Shown: positions 49,223 to 59,118 of the stretch, piece after piece
Layout: every line of letters begins with the position of its first letter
Numbering within the stretch: position 1 is the first letter of the stretch
Assembly: GCF_001426375.1 (NCBI RefSeq)
Contig: NZ_LMEO01000034.1
Location: 32,031 to 96,030 of the forward strand
Reading direction: 5' to 3'
From: Paenibacillus sp. Root444D2
Lineage (GTDB): Bacteria; Bacillota; Bacilli; Paenibacillales; NBRC-103111
DNA: 64,000 nucleotides
The notes under the pieces: model-generated
Database searches by the model: none
The model's input: only the letters and a program-made list of their open reading frames with translations
What the model was told of the DNA's origin: nothing
Translations under genes and position numbers: made by a program

Positions 49223-51460
49223 TTACTCTTGCTTTCGGTAATCGCCTGGCGTGACGCCGGTATACTTCTTGAAAGCGCGTATAAACGAAATAGCATGCGT
49301 GTATCCAACCATGCCCCCGATGTCTTGGACGGAGTCACGGCTGCTCTGGAGCAGCTTTTTCGCTTGTTCCATCCGGATCTTAACGAGATAATCGACGAAT
49401 TTTTCACCAAACTCTTCTTTGAATGCACGGCTGACATGCGAGGCATGAAGCTGAAACTGCTCGCTTAGCGAAGTAAGCGACAACTCCGGATCTGCATAAT
49501 GGGTCTCCACGTAGGTGCGGATCTGGTTCATGACCGCATGTGTGCTTCTGTCTTCACGAACAGCTGCCATCCGTTGCGATACTTCTTCTAACATGTGAAA
49601 CCACGCTGCATATAATTCTTCGATTGTATCGAACTGTTCAATGGCGTCGTTCAGCTGGGGCAGCGCGATTTGCCATAACTCCTGCAGCTCGGCTGATAGC
49701 TCCATCATCTCCCGGTGTAAATGATAAATTAAATAATTCATGAGATTGCGGATCTCATCATAGGAGAATAACCCGACTTTTAATTCGGTGAAAATTTGCT
49801 CCAAGGCTTGCTTCCAACCCTTGTCCCCCAAGCGAAATGACTGAGCCAGTGATTTGACCAGGGGCAAATGCTTATACATTTCCTTCTCCGAGGACGCTTC
49901 GGATTCCCAATGATAGAGGACACGATTCGTTCCTAAGGTCGATTTAAAGCGAAGAACATGGACGGCAGCCTCGTAGGAATGAACTAGCTCTTGAACTTGT
50001 CCAACCACATGCCCGACACCAAGCGTAATGCGGAAATGCAGATGCTGCTCGACCCAGGAGCGAACATTTTCGCACAGATTGGCCGCGAGCTTCTCGCTGT
50101 TTTTGGCATTCTCATCGGCAAATATCACAACACTAAGCCTATGTGTAGCTGTCCATTCCGCCCATACAGTAAGGCCAAGCGGTTCAGCCGTTTCATAAAC
50201 GACACGGCTTAGTACAAATTTCAGCAGCTCTTGATCCTTTTGAGAGAACATTCTGCATACTTCCATATACTTATCCATCTCGATGACCGCTGCAGCAAGC
50301 TGACCGAAGCCGGAAGGCAATTGCAGCCGATTCATCTCGGCTTTCCAGTCTGCATAATCGACCGCCCGGCTGCCCTCCAGCCATTCTTTGAAAAAGTGCC
50401 GCCGCCGGAATACGATATCTTCCTCATGCTGCTTCTCATAGCGGCTGGATAACTCCATGAGGTTGCCGATGGCTCGATCAATATACTGGAATTCGTCTTG
50501 TTTCTTGCCCTCGACTCCCATCGATTTTAGTTCGGAATAGGCATGGATACGGGACATAATTAACTGAATTGGCCGATAATTGCGATGGGTCACATAGGTC
50601 ATCCAGACCCCGCCAAGGACAACCATAACTAGTCCCAATCCGATCCATACATAAGAGAATACAGAGGTGAATGTAAATAAATAGTCATCGTTGAGGCCGC
50701 TTCGGTATTCCCAATTCGTATAGCTAGAATGGATTCGGGTTAGCTCGGACCCTCTTTTCTTAAATCCTGCTGCGCCATCTTCGTTTCCGGATGCCATCAG
50801 CTGTTTGCCTTCGGGGTCGTATACTTCGATGAAGCTGATCTTTGAATTGGACATATCTCCGACCATTCTTACAATAGATTCCATACTGATGTTGACAACG
50901 ACGATGCCCTTTTGCCCGGATAGCAGAGGAATTTTGCGTACTAACGAAATGACGACTTTACGCTGATCCATCTCAGCAAATTCTTTAAAGACCCGCTGAT
51001 TCGTCAGCTGATACTGAGAAGGGCTCTTCATCATCTCTTCTATGAACATTTTATCGCCGAAACGGTCTGCCGTTATCATCGTGTTTGGGCTAATGACCAT
51101 TTGATCAGAAACACGGTAAAAATAAACCGAATCAATAAACTTGTTGTAATTCATCATCCCCCGAATCAATTCGGTGACTTCATAAGCGGAGTAATAGGGA
51201 TTTCCCTCAAATTTGTTATCAAAAAACTGGTCAATTCGGTTATTGGTTTGCAGCTCCTTAATCACATATTCGTCTATCGTCTTCAAGGCATAGTCAACCG
51301 ACTGCATGATATGCAAGGCATACGTTTTATTTGCATTTTCAGCTTCTTTTTTGGACAGTTGGCTGATCGAAAGAATAATAAGCACAATGAGCACAGAAGT
51401 GATCATGAAAAATACAGGCAAATAGGAAAACAGAAGCCGATAAAACCATGGTTTTGTCAT
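49223..51460 (-). CDS. Membrane-bound AraC-family regulator (YesS-like one-component sensor)
   Basis: The 745-residue protein has a membrane segment at about 9-31, an extracellular sensor of about 240 residues, a second membrane segment at about 275-297 and a cytoplasmic part ending in an AraC double helix-turn-helix (LSLTSLSEQFQLHASHVSRA and VQDIGGMVGYTHAISFIRAF). It therefore senses outside and binds DNA itself, without a phosphorelay. AGAGGAG lies eight bases before the ATG. It lies 215 bp upstream of and in the same direction as the permease, binding-protein and glycosidase genes, which it very probably activates. The intervening 215 bp should hold its operator; I saw no certain site. Confidence 0.92.
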   Translation of the reverse strand: MTKPWFYRLLFSYLPVFFMITSVLIVLIILSISQLSKKEAENANKTYALHIMQSVDYALKTIDEYVIKELQTNNRIDQFFDNKFEGNPYYSAYEVTELIRGMMNYNKFIDSVYFYRVSDQMVISPNTMITADRFGDKMFIEEMMKSPSQYQLTNQRVFKEFAEMDQRKVVISLVRKIPLLSGQKGIVVVNISMESIVRMVGDMSNSKISFIEVYDPEGKQLMASGNEDGAAGFKKRGSELTRIHSSYTNWEYRSGLNDDYLFTFTSVFSYVWIGLGLVMVVLGGVWMTYVTHRNYRPIQLIMSRIHAYSELKSMGVEGKKQDEFQYIDRAIGNLMELSSRYEKQHEEDIVFRRRHFFKEWLEGSRAVDYADWKAEMNRLQLPSGFGQLAAAVIEMDKYMEVCRMFSQKDQELLKFVLSRVVYETAEPLGLTVWAEWTATHRLSVVIFADENAKNSEKLAANLCENVRSWVEQHLHFRITLGVGHVVGQVQELVHSYEAAVHVLRFKSTLGTNRVLYHWESEASSEKEMYKHLPLVKSLAQSFRLGDKGWKQALEQIFTELKVGLFSYDEIRNLMNYLIYHLHREMMELSAELQELWQIALPQLNDAIEQFDTIEELYAAWFHMLEEVSQRMAAVREDRSTHAVMNQIRTYVETHYADPELSLTSLSEQFQLHASHVSRAFKEEFGEKFVDYLVKIRMEQAKKLLQSSRDSVQDIGGMVGYTHAISFIRAFKKYTGVTPGDYRKQE

Positions 51461-51616
51461 AAAAACGCTCCTCTAACTTATTCCAAATGCTATGAAATAA
51501 CAGTATCGCCGCATTCCTATTGCGACTGTTCACTGTCGTACGTTATATGCAAAATATTCAGGTATCATGCTTGTATAAGTGAATACGCATGATACTGGCA
51601 TTGCTATAAAATTAAC

Positions 51617-52170
51617 CTTGAGGCATTATCCCCTTGGTTCAGGACAAGCTCGGTGAAGGGAGTTAGTCTTAATTGAGTGTTTCTATGTGCACTATCCCTT
51701 TGGTTCAGGATATGCTCGGTGAAGAGAGTTAGTCTTAATTGAGAGTTTCTATGTGCACTGTCCCTTTGGTTAAGGAAAAGCTTGGTGAAGGGAGTTAGTC
51801 TTAATTCAGAGTTTCTATGTGCACTATCCCTTTGGTTCAGGATATGCTCGGTGAAGAGAGTTAGTCTTAATTGAGAGTTTCTATGTGCACTGTCCCTTTG
51901 GTTCAGGAAAAGCTTGGTGAAGGGAGTTAGTCTTAATTGAGAGTTTCTATGAGCACTATCCCTTTGGTTCAGGAAAAGCTTGGTGAAGGGAGTTAGTCTT
52001 AATTGAGAGTTTCTATATGCACTATCCCTTTGGTTCAGGATAAGCTTGGTGAAGGGAGTTAGTCTTAATTGAGAGTTTCTCTGTGCACTATCCCTTTGGT
52101 TCAGGAAAAGCTGGGTGAAGGGATTTAGTCTTAATAGAGTTTCTCTGTGCACTATCCCTTTGGTTCAAGT
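51617..52170. repeat. Tandem 66-bp repeat, about eight copies
   Basis: Units of 66 bp follow one another from a partial copy near 51625 to about 52170. The core reads GTGCACTATCCCTTTGGTTC, then AGGAAAAGCTTGGTGAAGGG, then AGTTAGTCTTAATTGAGAGT, with a few changes per copy. Because 66 is a multiple of three, a 182-codon frame runs through it on the minus strand, but this has no ribosome binding site and looks incidental. It begins about 130 bp upstream of the AraC-type regulator gene. Confidence 0.92.
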
Positions 52171-52317
52171 TCGAAAGAAGCTAAAGAGGTAATTTTGTAG
52201 ACTGCTCAGAAAAAGGTTTTTGAAAAGGATTGAATGGGAAGAAAGGAGACAAGAAAAAGTTAATTGAAATCAATGGAATCATAAACTGGATAAAAATGAT
52301 ATTCCTACATCTGTGCG

Positions 52318-52404
52318 GAACTAATCAAATTAAATAGAACTAACCAAACTAAATAGAACTAACTAATCTACGTAGAACTATCCAAACTACATAGAACTAT
52401 CCTG
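52318..52404. repeat. Tandem 19-bp repeat, about 4.5 copies
   Basis: Units begin at 52318, 52337, 52356, 52375 and 52394 with the pattern GAACTAACCAAACTAAATA. Changes between copies are at the same internal positions. The rest of 52171-52554 is AT-rich and holds no gene I can support, apart from an inverted AAGGGATAGTGCA at about 52527 that matches the core of the 66-bp repeat. Confidence 0.8.
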
Positions 52405-52554
52405 ATGTGAACTGAAGTAAACCAAAACCATTCCAGAAAGATATGATAATGCCCCGCCACGGCGACAACGAATTATATACATCAATTATATAGCACTGCT
52501 AAACCAATTACTCTTCCTTTCTGAGTATAAGGGATAGTGCAAATAGGAAGATAA

Positions 52555-52605
52555 ATAAAACCCGCCACTTCAGCTGAAACAGCTTGAATGGCGGGTTTGT
52601 TGTAT
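52555..52605 (-). terminator. Rho-independent terminator of the gcv operon
   Basis: On the minus strand AACCCGCCATTCAAGCTG and CAGCTGAAGTGGCGGGTT form a long stem followed by TTATTT. Confidence 0.9.
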
Positions 52606-52615
52606 CTTGGTTAAT

Positions 52616-54097
52616 TTATCCGCAAGAACAGTTCAGGACAGGCTTGCGGGCGGCGAGCGCTTCGTCCATACGGCTGACGACGGTGGTATAGGGAGCGTTT
52701 TTGACGAGCTCCGGGTTTTCTTCGACTTCTTTGGAGATGGCGATCATCGTGTCTATGAATTCGTCTAAGGTTTGTTTGCTTTCGGTTTCTGTTGGCTCGA
52801 TCATGATGCATTCTTCAACGCTGAGCGGGAAGTAGATTGTTGGCGGGTGGTAGCCGAAATCAAGCAATCTTTTGGCAATGTCAAGTGTGCGTACACCGAG
52901 CTTCTTCTGGCGGTTGCCGGAAAGCACGAATTCGTGCTTACAGAAACGAGGGTGAGGCACATCAAAGTAGGGTGTCAATCTAGCCAGCATATAGTTCGCA
53001 TTCAAGACGGCATACTCGGATACTTTGCGTAAGCCTTCTGGACCGAGTGTACGAATATAGGTGTACGCGCGGACGAGGATGCCGAAGTTGCCGTAAAAGC
53101 TTTTGACACGACCGATCGTTTGCGGATAGTTGTAGTCGAAATAAAAGCTGCCATCTTCGCGCTTCGCAACGAGTGGAGTGGGTAAGAACGGGATCAGCTT
53201 TTCTTTGACGCCAACGGGGCCTGCTCCAGGTCCGCCTCCGCCGTGCGGAGTACTCATGGTTTTGTGCAGATTGAGATGCACGACGTCGAAGCCCATGTCG
53301 CCGGGGCGAGTGATGCCCATAATGGCGTTGGCATTAGCTCCGTCATAGTAAAGCAGTCCGCCTGCTGCATGTACGATCTCGGCGATTTCGACGATTTGTT
53401 CTTCGAACAAGCCGAGTGTGTTCGGATTCGTAAGCATTAACGCCGCGGTATCGGGACCAACGGCTTTGCGAAGCTCATCGAGATTCACGAGGCCGCGCTC
53501 GCCCGATTTAATGGTTATCGTTTGGAAACCTGCAACAGTCGCACTGGCAGGGTTAGTGCCGTGCGCGGAATCGGGACAGATGACTTTGGTCCGCTTCTCG
53601 CCGCGGCTTTCGTGGTAGGAACGGATCATCATAAGTCCGGTCCATTCACCATGAGCGCCAGCCGCCGGCTGCAAGGTTACGCGGTCCATACCGGTGAGCG
53701 CTTCAAGGTCATTTTGGAGATTGTAGAGCAGCTCCATTGCGCCTTGCAGCGATTCTTCCGGTTGGTACGGATGTATTTTGGCGAAGCCGGGGAAACGGGC
53801 TACATCTTCGTTTATTTTTGGGTTGTATTTCATCGTACACGAGCCAAGTGGATAGAAGCCATTGTCGATGCCGAAGTTGCGACGGGAAAGGGCCGTATAG
53901 TGACGGATGACGTCTACTTCATACACTTCTGGCAGGTCGGGTTCAGTCTGACGCCTAAACTTGGCTGGCAGGAGATTGTTCAAATTGACTTCTGGCACAT
54001 CGGAATCAGGAAGTGAATAGGCGACACGACCTGGGTGGCTCATTTCAAAGATAAGCGCTTTGGCGTCTGATTTCACGTTCACGTTATTTTCGCTCAT
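52616..54097 (-). CDS. gcvPB: Glycine dehydrogenase (decarboxylating) subunit 2
   Basis: The 493-residue protein is the PLP-binding half of split P protein. It contains the lysine motif [20 protein letters not shown], in which K forms the Schiff base, and the family's [13 protein letters not shown] near the start. With subunit 1 it decarboxylates glycine and passes aminomethyl to lipoyl-GcvH. GGAGG lies seven bases before ATG, and the start overlaps the gcvPA stop by four bases (ATGA), so the two subunits are co-translated. The protein ends in CSCG. Confidence 0.95.
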   Translation of the reverse strand: MSENNVNVKSDAKALIFEMSHPGRVAYSLPDSDVPEVNLNNLLPAKFRRQTEPDLPEVYEVDVIRHYTALSRRNFGIDNGFYPLGSCTMKYNPKINEDVARFPGFAKIHPYQPEESLQGAMELLYNLQNDLEALTGMDRVTLQPAAGAHGEWTGLMMIRSYHESRGEKRTKVICPDSAHGTNPASATVAGFQTITIKSGERGLVNLDELRKAVGPDTAALMLTNPNTLGLFEEQIVEIAEIVHAAGGLLYYDGANANAIMGITRPGDMGFDVVHLNLHKTMSTPHGGGGPGAGPVGVKEKLIPFLPTPLVAKREDGSFYFDYNYPQTIGRVKSFYGNFGILVRAYTYIRTLGPEGLRKVSEYAVLNANYMLARLTPYFDVPHPRFCKHEFVLSGNRQKKLGVRTLDIAKRLLDFGYHPPTIYFPLSVEECIMIEPTETESKQTLDEFIDTMIAISKEVEENPELVKNAPYTTVVSRMDEALAARKPVLNCSCG

Positions 54098-55449
54098 ACG
54101 AGTTCCTCCAGTGCAGCTGCGAAGGCATCGATATCTTCGCGCGTTCTTTGCTCTGTAACGGCAATAAGTATATGGCCGGCGAGCTCGGGGTAGTCGCGGC
54201 CGAGGTCGTAGCCGCCGATGATGTTATGCTGCAGGAGCTTACTGTTCAGCTCCTGCACGTTCGTGCCGTCGGGCAGTTTGACGGCAAATTCATTGAAGAA
54301 GCTGCCTGCGAATGGCAGCGAGAATTTAGAAGATGCGGCTAAGCGGTTTGCCGCGTAATGGGCTTTCTGGACGTTGAGCTTGCCAACGTCTTGGATGCCC
54401 TGCTTGCCCATCGTGGACAAGTACACGGATGCGCAAAGCGCGAGAAGCGCTTGGTTGGAGCAGATATTCGACGTGGCTTTCTCACGTCGGATGTGCTGCT
54501 CCCGCGCTTGGAGCGTAAGGACGAAGCCGCGTTTGCCATCGCGGTCAACGGTTTGGCCCACGATGCGCCCAGGCATGCGGCGCATCCAGCTTTCGGCGAC
54601 GGCGAAGTAGCCGCACGTCGGCCCGCCCAGCGCAGCTGGGATGCCGAGCGGCTGGCAGTCGCCGACGACGATGTCAGCGCCGAGCTTGCCCGGCGCCTCA
54701 AGCAGCCCGAGCGTGAGCGGATTCGCGCTCACGACGAGCAGTGCGCCCGCGCCGTGCGCGAGGGGCTCAGCGGTCCCGATATCCTCCAAGCAGCCGAAGA
54801 AATTCGGCGATTGGAGGATGACCGCAGCCGCGTCATCGCTAAGCTTGGAGGTGAGGTCCTCGAAGTCGGTCACGCCCTCTGGCGTAAGCCCGATCTCGAC
54901 CACTTCCAAGTTCAGCCCGCGGGCGGTCGTGCGCAGGATGGCACGCGCCTCCGGGTGCACCGCGCGAGAGACGAGCAGACGGCTGCGCTTCGTCGCTCCG
55001 CTAGCCAGGGCGCCGGCTTCGGCCAGCGCCGTTGCGCCATCGTACATCGAGGCGTTCGCTACGGCCATGCCGGTGAGCTCACAGATGTACGACTGAAACT
55101 CGAAAATCGCCTGCAGCTCGCCTTGGCTGATTTCCGGTTGGTAGGGCGTATACGCTGTGTAGAACTCTGAGCGCGAGATGACATGATTGATCACCACCGG
55201 AAGGTGATGATCGTAGATGCCAGCGCCGAGGAAGCTGGCATACCGGTCAAAGTCGGCGTTGCGGCTCGCCAGACCGCGCATATAGCGCAGAAGTCCTTGC
55301 TCATCCAGCGCCTTCGATACGTTCAGTTCGCCTTGAAAGCGAACCTTCTGGGGTATATCTTGAAACATCTCCTCCATGGATGAGATGCCGATGGTCTCCA
55401 GCATTTCTTTCTGATCCTGCTCCGTAATAGGCAAATAGCGGTGCTTCAT
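54094..55449 (-). CDS. gcvPA: Glycine dehydrogenase (decarboxylating) subunit 1
   Basis: The 451-residue protein is the non-lysine half of split P protein, starting [17 protein letters not shown], a usual beginning for the family. GAGAGGAGC lies eleven bases upstream. Hallmarks include [20 protein letters not shown] and [20 protein letters not shown]. The DNA from about 54130 to 55170 is much richer in GC than the flanks, like blocks in pepA and in GH57-GT4 copy 1. It lies between gcvT and gcvPB in the riboswitch-controlled operon. Confidence 0.95.
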   Translation of the reverse strand: MKHRYLPITEQDQKEMLETIGISSMEEMFQDIPQKVRFQGELNVSKALDEQGLLRYMRGLASRNADFDRYASFLGAGIYDHHLPVVINHVISRSEFYTAYTPYQPEISQGELQAIFEFQSYICELTGMAVANASMYDGATALAEAGALASGATKRSRLLVSRAVHPEARAILRTTARGLNLEVVEIGLTPEGVTDFEDLTSKLSDDAAAVILQSPNFFGCLEDIGTAEPLAHGAGALLVVSANPLTLGLLEAPGKLGADIVVGDCQPLGIPAALGGPTCGYFAVAESWMRRMPGRIVGQTVDRDGKRGFVLTLQAREQHIRREKATSNICSNQALLALCASVYLSTMGKQGIQDVGKLNVQKAHYAANRLAASSKFSLPFAGSFFNEFAVKLPDGTNVQELNSKLLQHNIIGGYDLGRDYPELAGHILIAVTEQRTREDIDAFAAALEELV

Positions 55450-55483
55450 GATGACGGCTTGCTCCTCTCTTGAGACGAATGGC

Positions 55484-56578
55484 TTACGGTTTTCTTTTAT
55501 AAAAAGGGGTGGCAACGACTTTTGCTTTGACCTGAGCCCCTCTAATTTCCACATTCAATTCCGTACCTAGCGCACTGTAAGCGGAATCGATTAAAGCCAA
55601 GCCCACATTCGTTTTGAAAGTTGGAGATTGCGTCCCTGTTGTGACTTCACCGATCTGTTTCCCATCCATATTGAAAACAGCATAATGCGGACGGGGAATG
55701 CCGCGTTCGACCATTTCAATGCCTACGAGCTTGCGAGGTATACCGTTTGCCTTTTGACCAGCGATCACGTCGCGGCCTATGAAATCTCCCTTATCCAGCT
55801 TCACAAAAAACGAAAGTCCAGCCTCTAGTGGTGTAATATCCTTGGAAAGCTCTTGCCCATAAAGGGGGAGACGAGCTTCGAAACGGAGCGTATCGCGAGC
55901 GCCTAAGCCAACTGGTACAAGACTGAGATTTTGATCAGCACTCAGCAGCAGATTCCAGAGCTTTATCGCATCATCTTTGTCAACATACAGCTCAAATCCA
56001 TCTTCCCCCGTGTAGCCTGTGCGCGAAACGAGTGCCTGAATTCCCGATACTTCCACATCTTGAAGGAAGCGGAACGATTTTAAGGATTGAATCGGTGCTT
56101 CTGTAACTTTAGCAAGGATTTGTTCCGCATGGGGACCTTGGAGGGCTAGCATAGCCGTTTCGTCAGAGACATTGGTCAATTCCACACGACCCGTGAGGTT
56201 CATCTGCATCCATTCCACATCTTTATCGATATTGGATGCATTGATGACCAGCATGTAGTTGTTATCACCAAGTTTGTAAACGAGCAGATCGTCTACAACG
56301 CCACCAGTCGGATAACACATAAGGCTATATTGGCATTGACCTGCTTCCAGCTTGGACACATCATTTGTTGTTATTTTTTGCAGAAAAGGGAGGGCGTCCT
56401 CTCCACTTACTCGGACTTCCCCCATGTGGGACACGTCAAAAAGCCCGGCCTGCTGTCTGACGGCGTCGTGCTCTTTTTGAATACCTGCGAACTGCACGGG
56501 CAGCTCCCAGCCTCCAAAATCAATGACTCGCGCTCCATGCTCCGCATAAATCGGGAAGAGCGGTGTTCGTTTTAGCAT
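55484..56578 (-). CDS. gcvT: Glycine cleavage system T protein (aminomethyltransferase)
   Basis: The 364-residue protein moves the methylene group from aminomethyl-lipoyl-GcvH to tetrahydrofolate and releases ammonia. The N-terminus [20 protein letters not shown] and the folate-binding part with [15 protein letters not shown] are typical. I start at ATG 56578, where GGTGAGG lies eight bases upstream; longer starts add 32 residues without support. It is the first gene behind the tandem glycine riboswitch, and gcvPA follows after 34 bp. Confidence 0.94.
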   Translation of the reverse strand: MLKRTPLFPIYAEHGARVIDFGGWELPVQFAGIQKEHDAVRQQAGLFDVSHMGEVRVSGEDALPFLQKITTNDVSKLEAGQCQYSLMCYPTGGVVDDLLVYKLGDNNYMLVINASNIDKDVEWMQMNLTGRVELTNVSDETAMLALQGPHAEQILAKVTEAPIQSLKSFRFLQDVEVSGIQALVSRTGYTGEDGFELYVDKDDAIKLWNLLLSADQNLSLVPVGLGARDTLRFEARLPLYGQELSKDITPLEAGLSFFVKLDKGDFIGRDVIAGQKANGIPRKLVGIEMVERGIPRPHYAVFNMDGKQIGEVTTGTQSPTFKTNVGLALIDSAYSALGTELNVEIRGAQVKAKVVATPFYKRKP

Positions 56579-56682
56579 GCTCGTAACCTCACCTTCGATT
56601 GTTGACATTACTATTTTGCCCGAAATATAAGCCAGAAAATGCAAAAAAGAGCAAAAAGTATGCAACACAAACATACCTTTTG

Positions 56683-56885
56683 CCCTGTCCTTTTTACCTG
56701 AGAGTTACCTTGCGCGAACTTCATGTCCGTCAAGTTTCCCCTTGGGTGTCCGTTTTGCCGCTGTTTGCGGAAATCCGAAGCTCTCCAGAGATGCGTCCGA
56801 TACAGGTCCTTTTGCCTGAGAGATTCACCACACTAGGGCTTACTCCTTCGGCGCCGCGAGCTTTCCTTGCGGTCTCTCCCTATAC
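56683..56885 (-). promoter_or_regulatory. Tandem glycine riboswitch in front of gcvT
   Basis: On the minus strand two aptamers are visible. The first begins GGGAGAGACCG, includes GCGCCGAAGGAGTAAG and ends GAATCTCTCAGGCAAAAGGAC. The second begins CTGGAGAGCTTCGG and ends GTAACTCTCAGGTAAAAAGGAC. These are the conserved glycine-aptamer sequences. The element is about 105 bases upstream of gcvT in the 5' leader and should switch the gcvT-gcvPA-gcvPB operon on when glycine is high. Confidence 0.95.
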
Positions 56886-57086
56886 CATCATTCGCCAATA
56901 TTTAATTAGTTTATAGTATTATTATGTGCCCAAATTGGTGTGAATTGTCAACTGCAACTTTTGAAAAGTGAGACTAGCCGCCTTAGTCCGGCTGTGTTGG
57001 CAAAATTTACTGCGACCACCTTGACTTTGATGTTCCCATTAGATTAAGCTAAAAGCAAAATTTGCTGGTAAGCGAGGCGTTAAACG

Positions 57087-57476
57087 ATGAGTGAAGTACA
57101 AGCCAATTTGTTATACACCAAAGAGCACGAGTGGGTAGAGAAGCTGTCGGATACAGTGGTTCGCGTAGGCATTACTGATTTTGCCCAAGATCAATTGGGG
57201 GATATTGTGTTTGTGGAGCTTCCTAAAGTCGGAACATCCGTTACCGCGAATGAAAGCATTGGCAGTGTGGAATCGGTTAAAACGGTTTCGGATATTTTCT
57301 CACCTGTTTCGGGCAAAGTAACTGCAGTAAATAGTTCACTGGAAGGTTCACCTGAGTTGGTAAACAGTGCGCCATTCAGTGAGGGTTGGATGGTTGAAGT
57401 CGAAGTTACAGGTGCTGAAGCTTTGGAAGGCTTACTTACGCCAGCTGAATATGCATCTTACATTGGTAATGACTAG
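57087..57476 (+). CDS. gcvH: Glycine cleavage system H protein
   Basis: The 129-residue protein carries lipoate on K65 in the motif SVESVKTVSDIFSPVSG and shuttles aminomethyl between P and T proteins. Length and motifs (YTKEHEWVE near the start; SEGWMVEVEVT near the end) are those of the family. GCGAGG lies about nine bases upstream of ATG. It is divergent from the gcvT operon, about 200 bp from the riboswitch, so it is not under that riboswitch. The GcvH-like gene at 1455 lacks this lysine. Confidence 0.96.
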   Translation: MSEVQANLLYTKEHEWVEKLSDTVVRVGITDFAQDQLGDIVFVELPKVGTSVTANESIGSVESVKTVSDIFSPVSGKVTAVNSSLEGSPELVNSAPFSEGWMVEVEVTGAEALEGLLTPAEYASYIGND

Positions 57477-57501
57477 TAGTTTTTAGGATGGAGGTTTTCT
57501 C

Positions 57502-58095
57502 ATGTTATTTGGGCAAAAGCCACAGGAGCCGAATGACCGTGTTCCCCCTGGCCAAACGCTGACACAAGGCTGGCCTGTGCTTCATTACGGGTCTGTGCCT
57601 TATTATAATGATATGAGCAAATGGAATCTGCGTGTCTTTGGCTTGGTTGAGGAGGAGTTTCAGATCTCATACAAAGACTTCATGGCTCTTCCACGCAAAG
57701 AGTTCGCAAACGATATTCACTGCGTAACCACATGGTCCAAGCTAGACAATGTGTGGGAAGGCATTGCTGTTTCTGAGCTTATGAGCAAAGTGAAGCTGAA
57801 GCCTGAGGCCACACATGTCATGCTGCACGCGGAGCATGGCTGGACGACAAATCTTCCGCTCGAGGACTTCCTCCGTGAGACGTCTTTTCTGGGCATCAGG
57901 CACAATGGCGAACTGCTTACACCTGACCACGGGGCTCCTGTTCGCATGGTTGTGCCGCATCTTTACTTCTGGAAGAGTGCGAAATGGCTGCGCGGCATCG
58001 AGTTTATGCCGAAGGATAAGCCGGGCTTTTGGGAGCGGAATGGGTATCATATGTATGGTAACCCGTGGGCCGAAGAGCGATATGATTTTGATTAA
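57502..58095 (+). CDS. Molybdopterin-dependent oxidoreductase of the sulfite oxidase/YedY type
   Basis: The 197-residue protein has the sulfite-oxidase fold (Pfam oxidoreductase molybdopterin-binding). The Mo-ligand cysteine is C74 in DIHCVTTWSKLDN, and GAPVRMVVPHLYFWKSAKWLRGIE is the typical C-terminal pterin-binding stretch, given here as PVRMVVPHLYFWKSAKWL. No signal peptide is seen, so it is cytoplasmic. GGAGG lies nine bases before the ATG. It follows gcvH by 25 bp. The substrate is unknown; no cofactor biosynthesis genes are nearby. Confidence 0.9.
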   Translation: MLFGQKPQEPNDRVPPGQTLTQGWPVLHYGSVPYYNDMSKWNLRVFGLVEEEFQISYKDFMALPRKEFANDIHCVTTWSKLDNVWEGIAVSELMSKVKLKPEATHVMLHAEHGWTTNLPLEDFLRETSFLGIRHNGELLTPDHGAPVRMVVPHLYFWKSAKWLRGIEFMPKDKPGFWERNGYHMYGNPWAEERYDFD

Positions 58096-58164
58096 AGAAA
58101 TAAAGAAATCGAATAGATCGAAAATAATTTGCGGGTATGTTTGGGATATGTTAGAGTAAAAATA

Positions 58165-58285
58165 ACAAAGAGACGGATTCGCGGTCCGTCTCCTGCACAA
58201 CACTTGGGTGGAGACACTCCGAGTGAGATACCGGAAATGAATAACCCCTACCCTACGGCGCTAACCTGAGTGGGGTTATTTTATT
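58165..58285 (+). ncRNA. Candidate structured RNA between the molybdoenzyme and ymaF
   Basis: About 120 bases contain three successive pairings: GAGACGGA/TCCGTCTC with a seven-base loop, CACTTGG/CCGAGTG enclosing GGAGACACTCC, and AATAACCCC/AGGGGTTATT followed by TTATTTT, the last being a terminator. The linkers ATACCGGAAATGA and CTACCCTACGGCGCTAACC are unusual for a plain terminator. I cannot match it to a riboswitch class. It may be a leader for the gene at 58498, a stand-alone RNA, or just the 3' end of the upstream transcript. The rest of 58286-58497 holds no feature I recognise. Confidence 0.4.
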
Positions 58286-58497
58286 TTCATATACGTCAAC
58301 AGCGCGAGATGCGTTGGCGATCCCTTTAGAGAGCAAAGGTATGATTTCGATTAGAGATAGCTGTTAACTGCATGAGAAAGAAGTCTTGTATGATCTATTT
58401 AATAAGGTGAAATCCACAAATAAATTATTACCCAGCACTTATATCTGTCTCCCGTAATAGGATGTATGAAATCACATCATTAGGAGGCATGCAACAG

Positions 58498-58854
58498 ATG
58501 CAGAAGAAAAAGCTAACAATAAAGAGAAAAACAAACTTAGTAGTACAGAGGCACGTTCATGAATTTGAAGGTAGTACAAAACTAGCTGAAGAAGGTTCTG
58601 ATCGACATAACCATCGATTTGCTGGTGTTACAGGGCAAGCGATTCGAGTAGGAACAAGTCATGTCCATGAAATTGATCTCACGAAAACTGATTTCTTAAA
58701 TCATTTTCATAATCTGAAAAGGATTAGAACTGGACCGGCTATTTCAGTCGGAAATGGCAAACATGTACATTTTGTTACAGGCCAAACTACATTAAATGAT
58801 GGTCATGTTCACCAATTTAATTTTGCTACATTGATTCAAGCGCCTCTTGTTTAA
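58498..58854 (+). CDS. YmaF family protein
   Basis: The 118-residue protein is His-rich, with HVHEFEG, HNHRFAGVTGQAIRVGTSHVHEI and GNGKHVHFVTGQTTLNDGHVHQF, which is the repeated HxH pattern of the YmaF family (function unknown, possibly metal binding). ATG 58498 is chosen because AGGAGG lies ten bases upstream; the ATG at 58489 is too close to it. A strong terminator follows. Confidence 0.85.
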   Translation: MQKKKLTIKRKTNLVVQRHVHEFEGSTKLAEEGSDRHNHRFAGVTGQAIRVGTSHVHEIDLTKTDFLNHFHNLKRIRTGPAISVGNGKHVHFVTGQTTLNDGHVHQFNFATLIQAPLV

Positions 58855-58881
58855 TGAACAATTGTAAGTATCTAACTGGTT

Positions 58882-58913
58882 AGAGGCAGGTTGCTATTGC
58901 AACTTGCCTCTTT
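58882..58913 (+). terminator. Rho-independent terminator after ymaF
   Basis: AGAGGCAGGTTGC, a four-base loop and GCAACTTGCCTCT are followed by TTT. The stem has only one mismatch. Confidence 0.9.
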
Positions 58914-59070
58914 GTATACAAAACCATTGTGGGCATGGCTGTTCTGTTTTGTGACTACTGTGTTTTTGATCATCTTTTTTAAAATTCCGATTTCTACTAT
59001 GAAGTAAAACGTAGCTAGCCTCTCCTGAAATGAAAGATTGCAAATTATATTCTGATAAGTTACTATTAGA

Positions 59071-59092
59071 TTAGTAATTGATCAATAACTAA
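59071..59092. promoter_or_regulatory. Candidate operator of the TetR gene
   Basis: The 22-bp sequence TTAGTAATTGA/TCAATAACTAA is palindromic apart from one pair. It ends 26 bp before the TetR start, a position suited to autorepression. Confidence 0.55.
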
Positions 59093-59118
59093 TGTATGTA
59101 ACTTTAAAGGTGGAATGA

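Noticed and set aside
51604-52152. 182-codon repetitive open frame on the minus strand
   Set aside because: It exists because the tandem unit is 66 bp. There is no ribosome binding site, and the repeated peptide has no recognisable character.
58165-58285. Assignment of the structured segment to a known riboswitch (M-box, Moco, THF and others considered)
   Set aside because: None of the conserved core sequences of these classes could be found, so it is left as an unclassified candidate.
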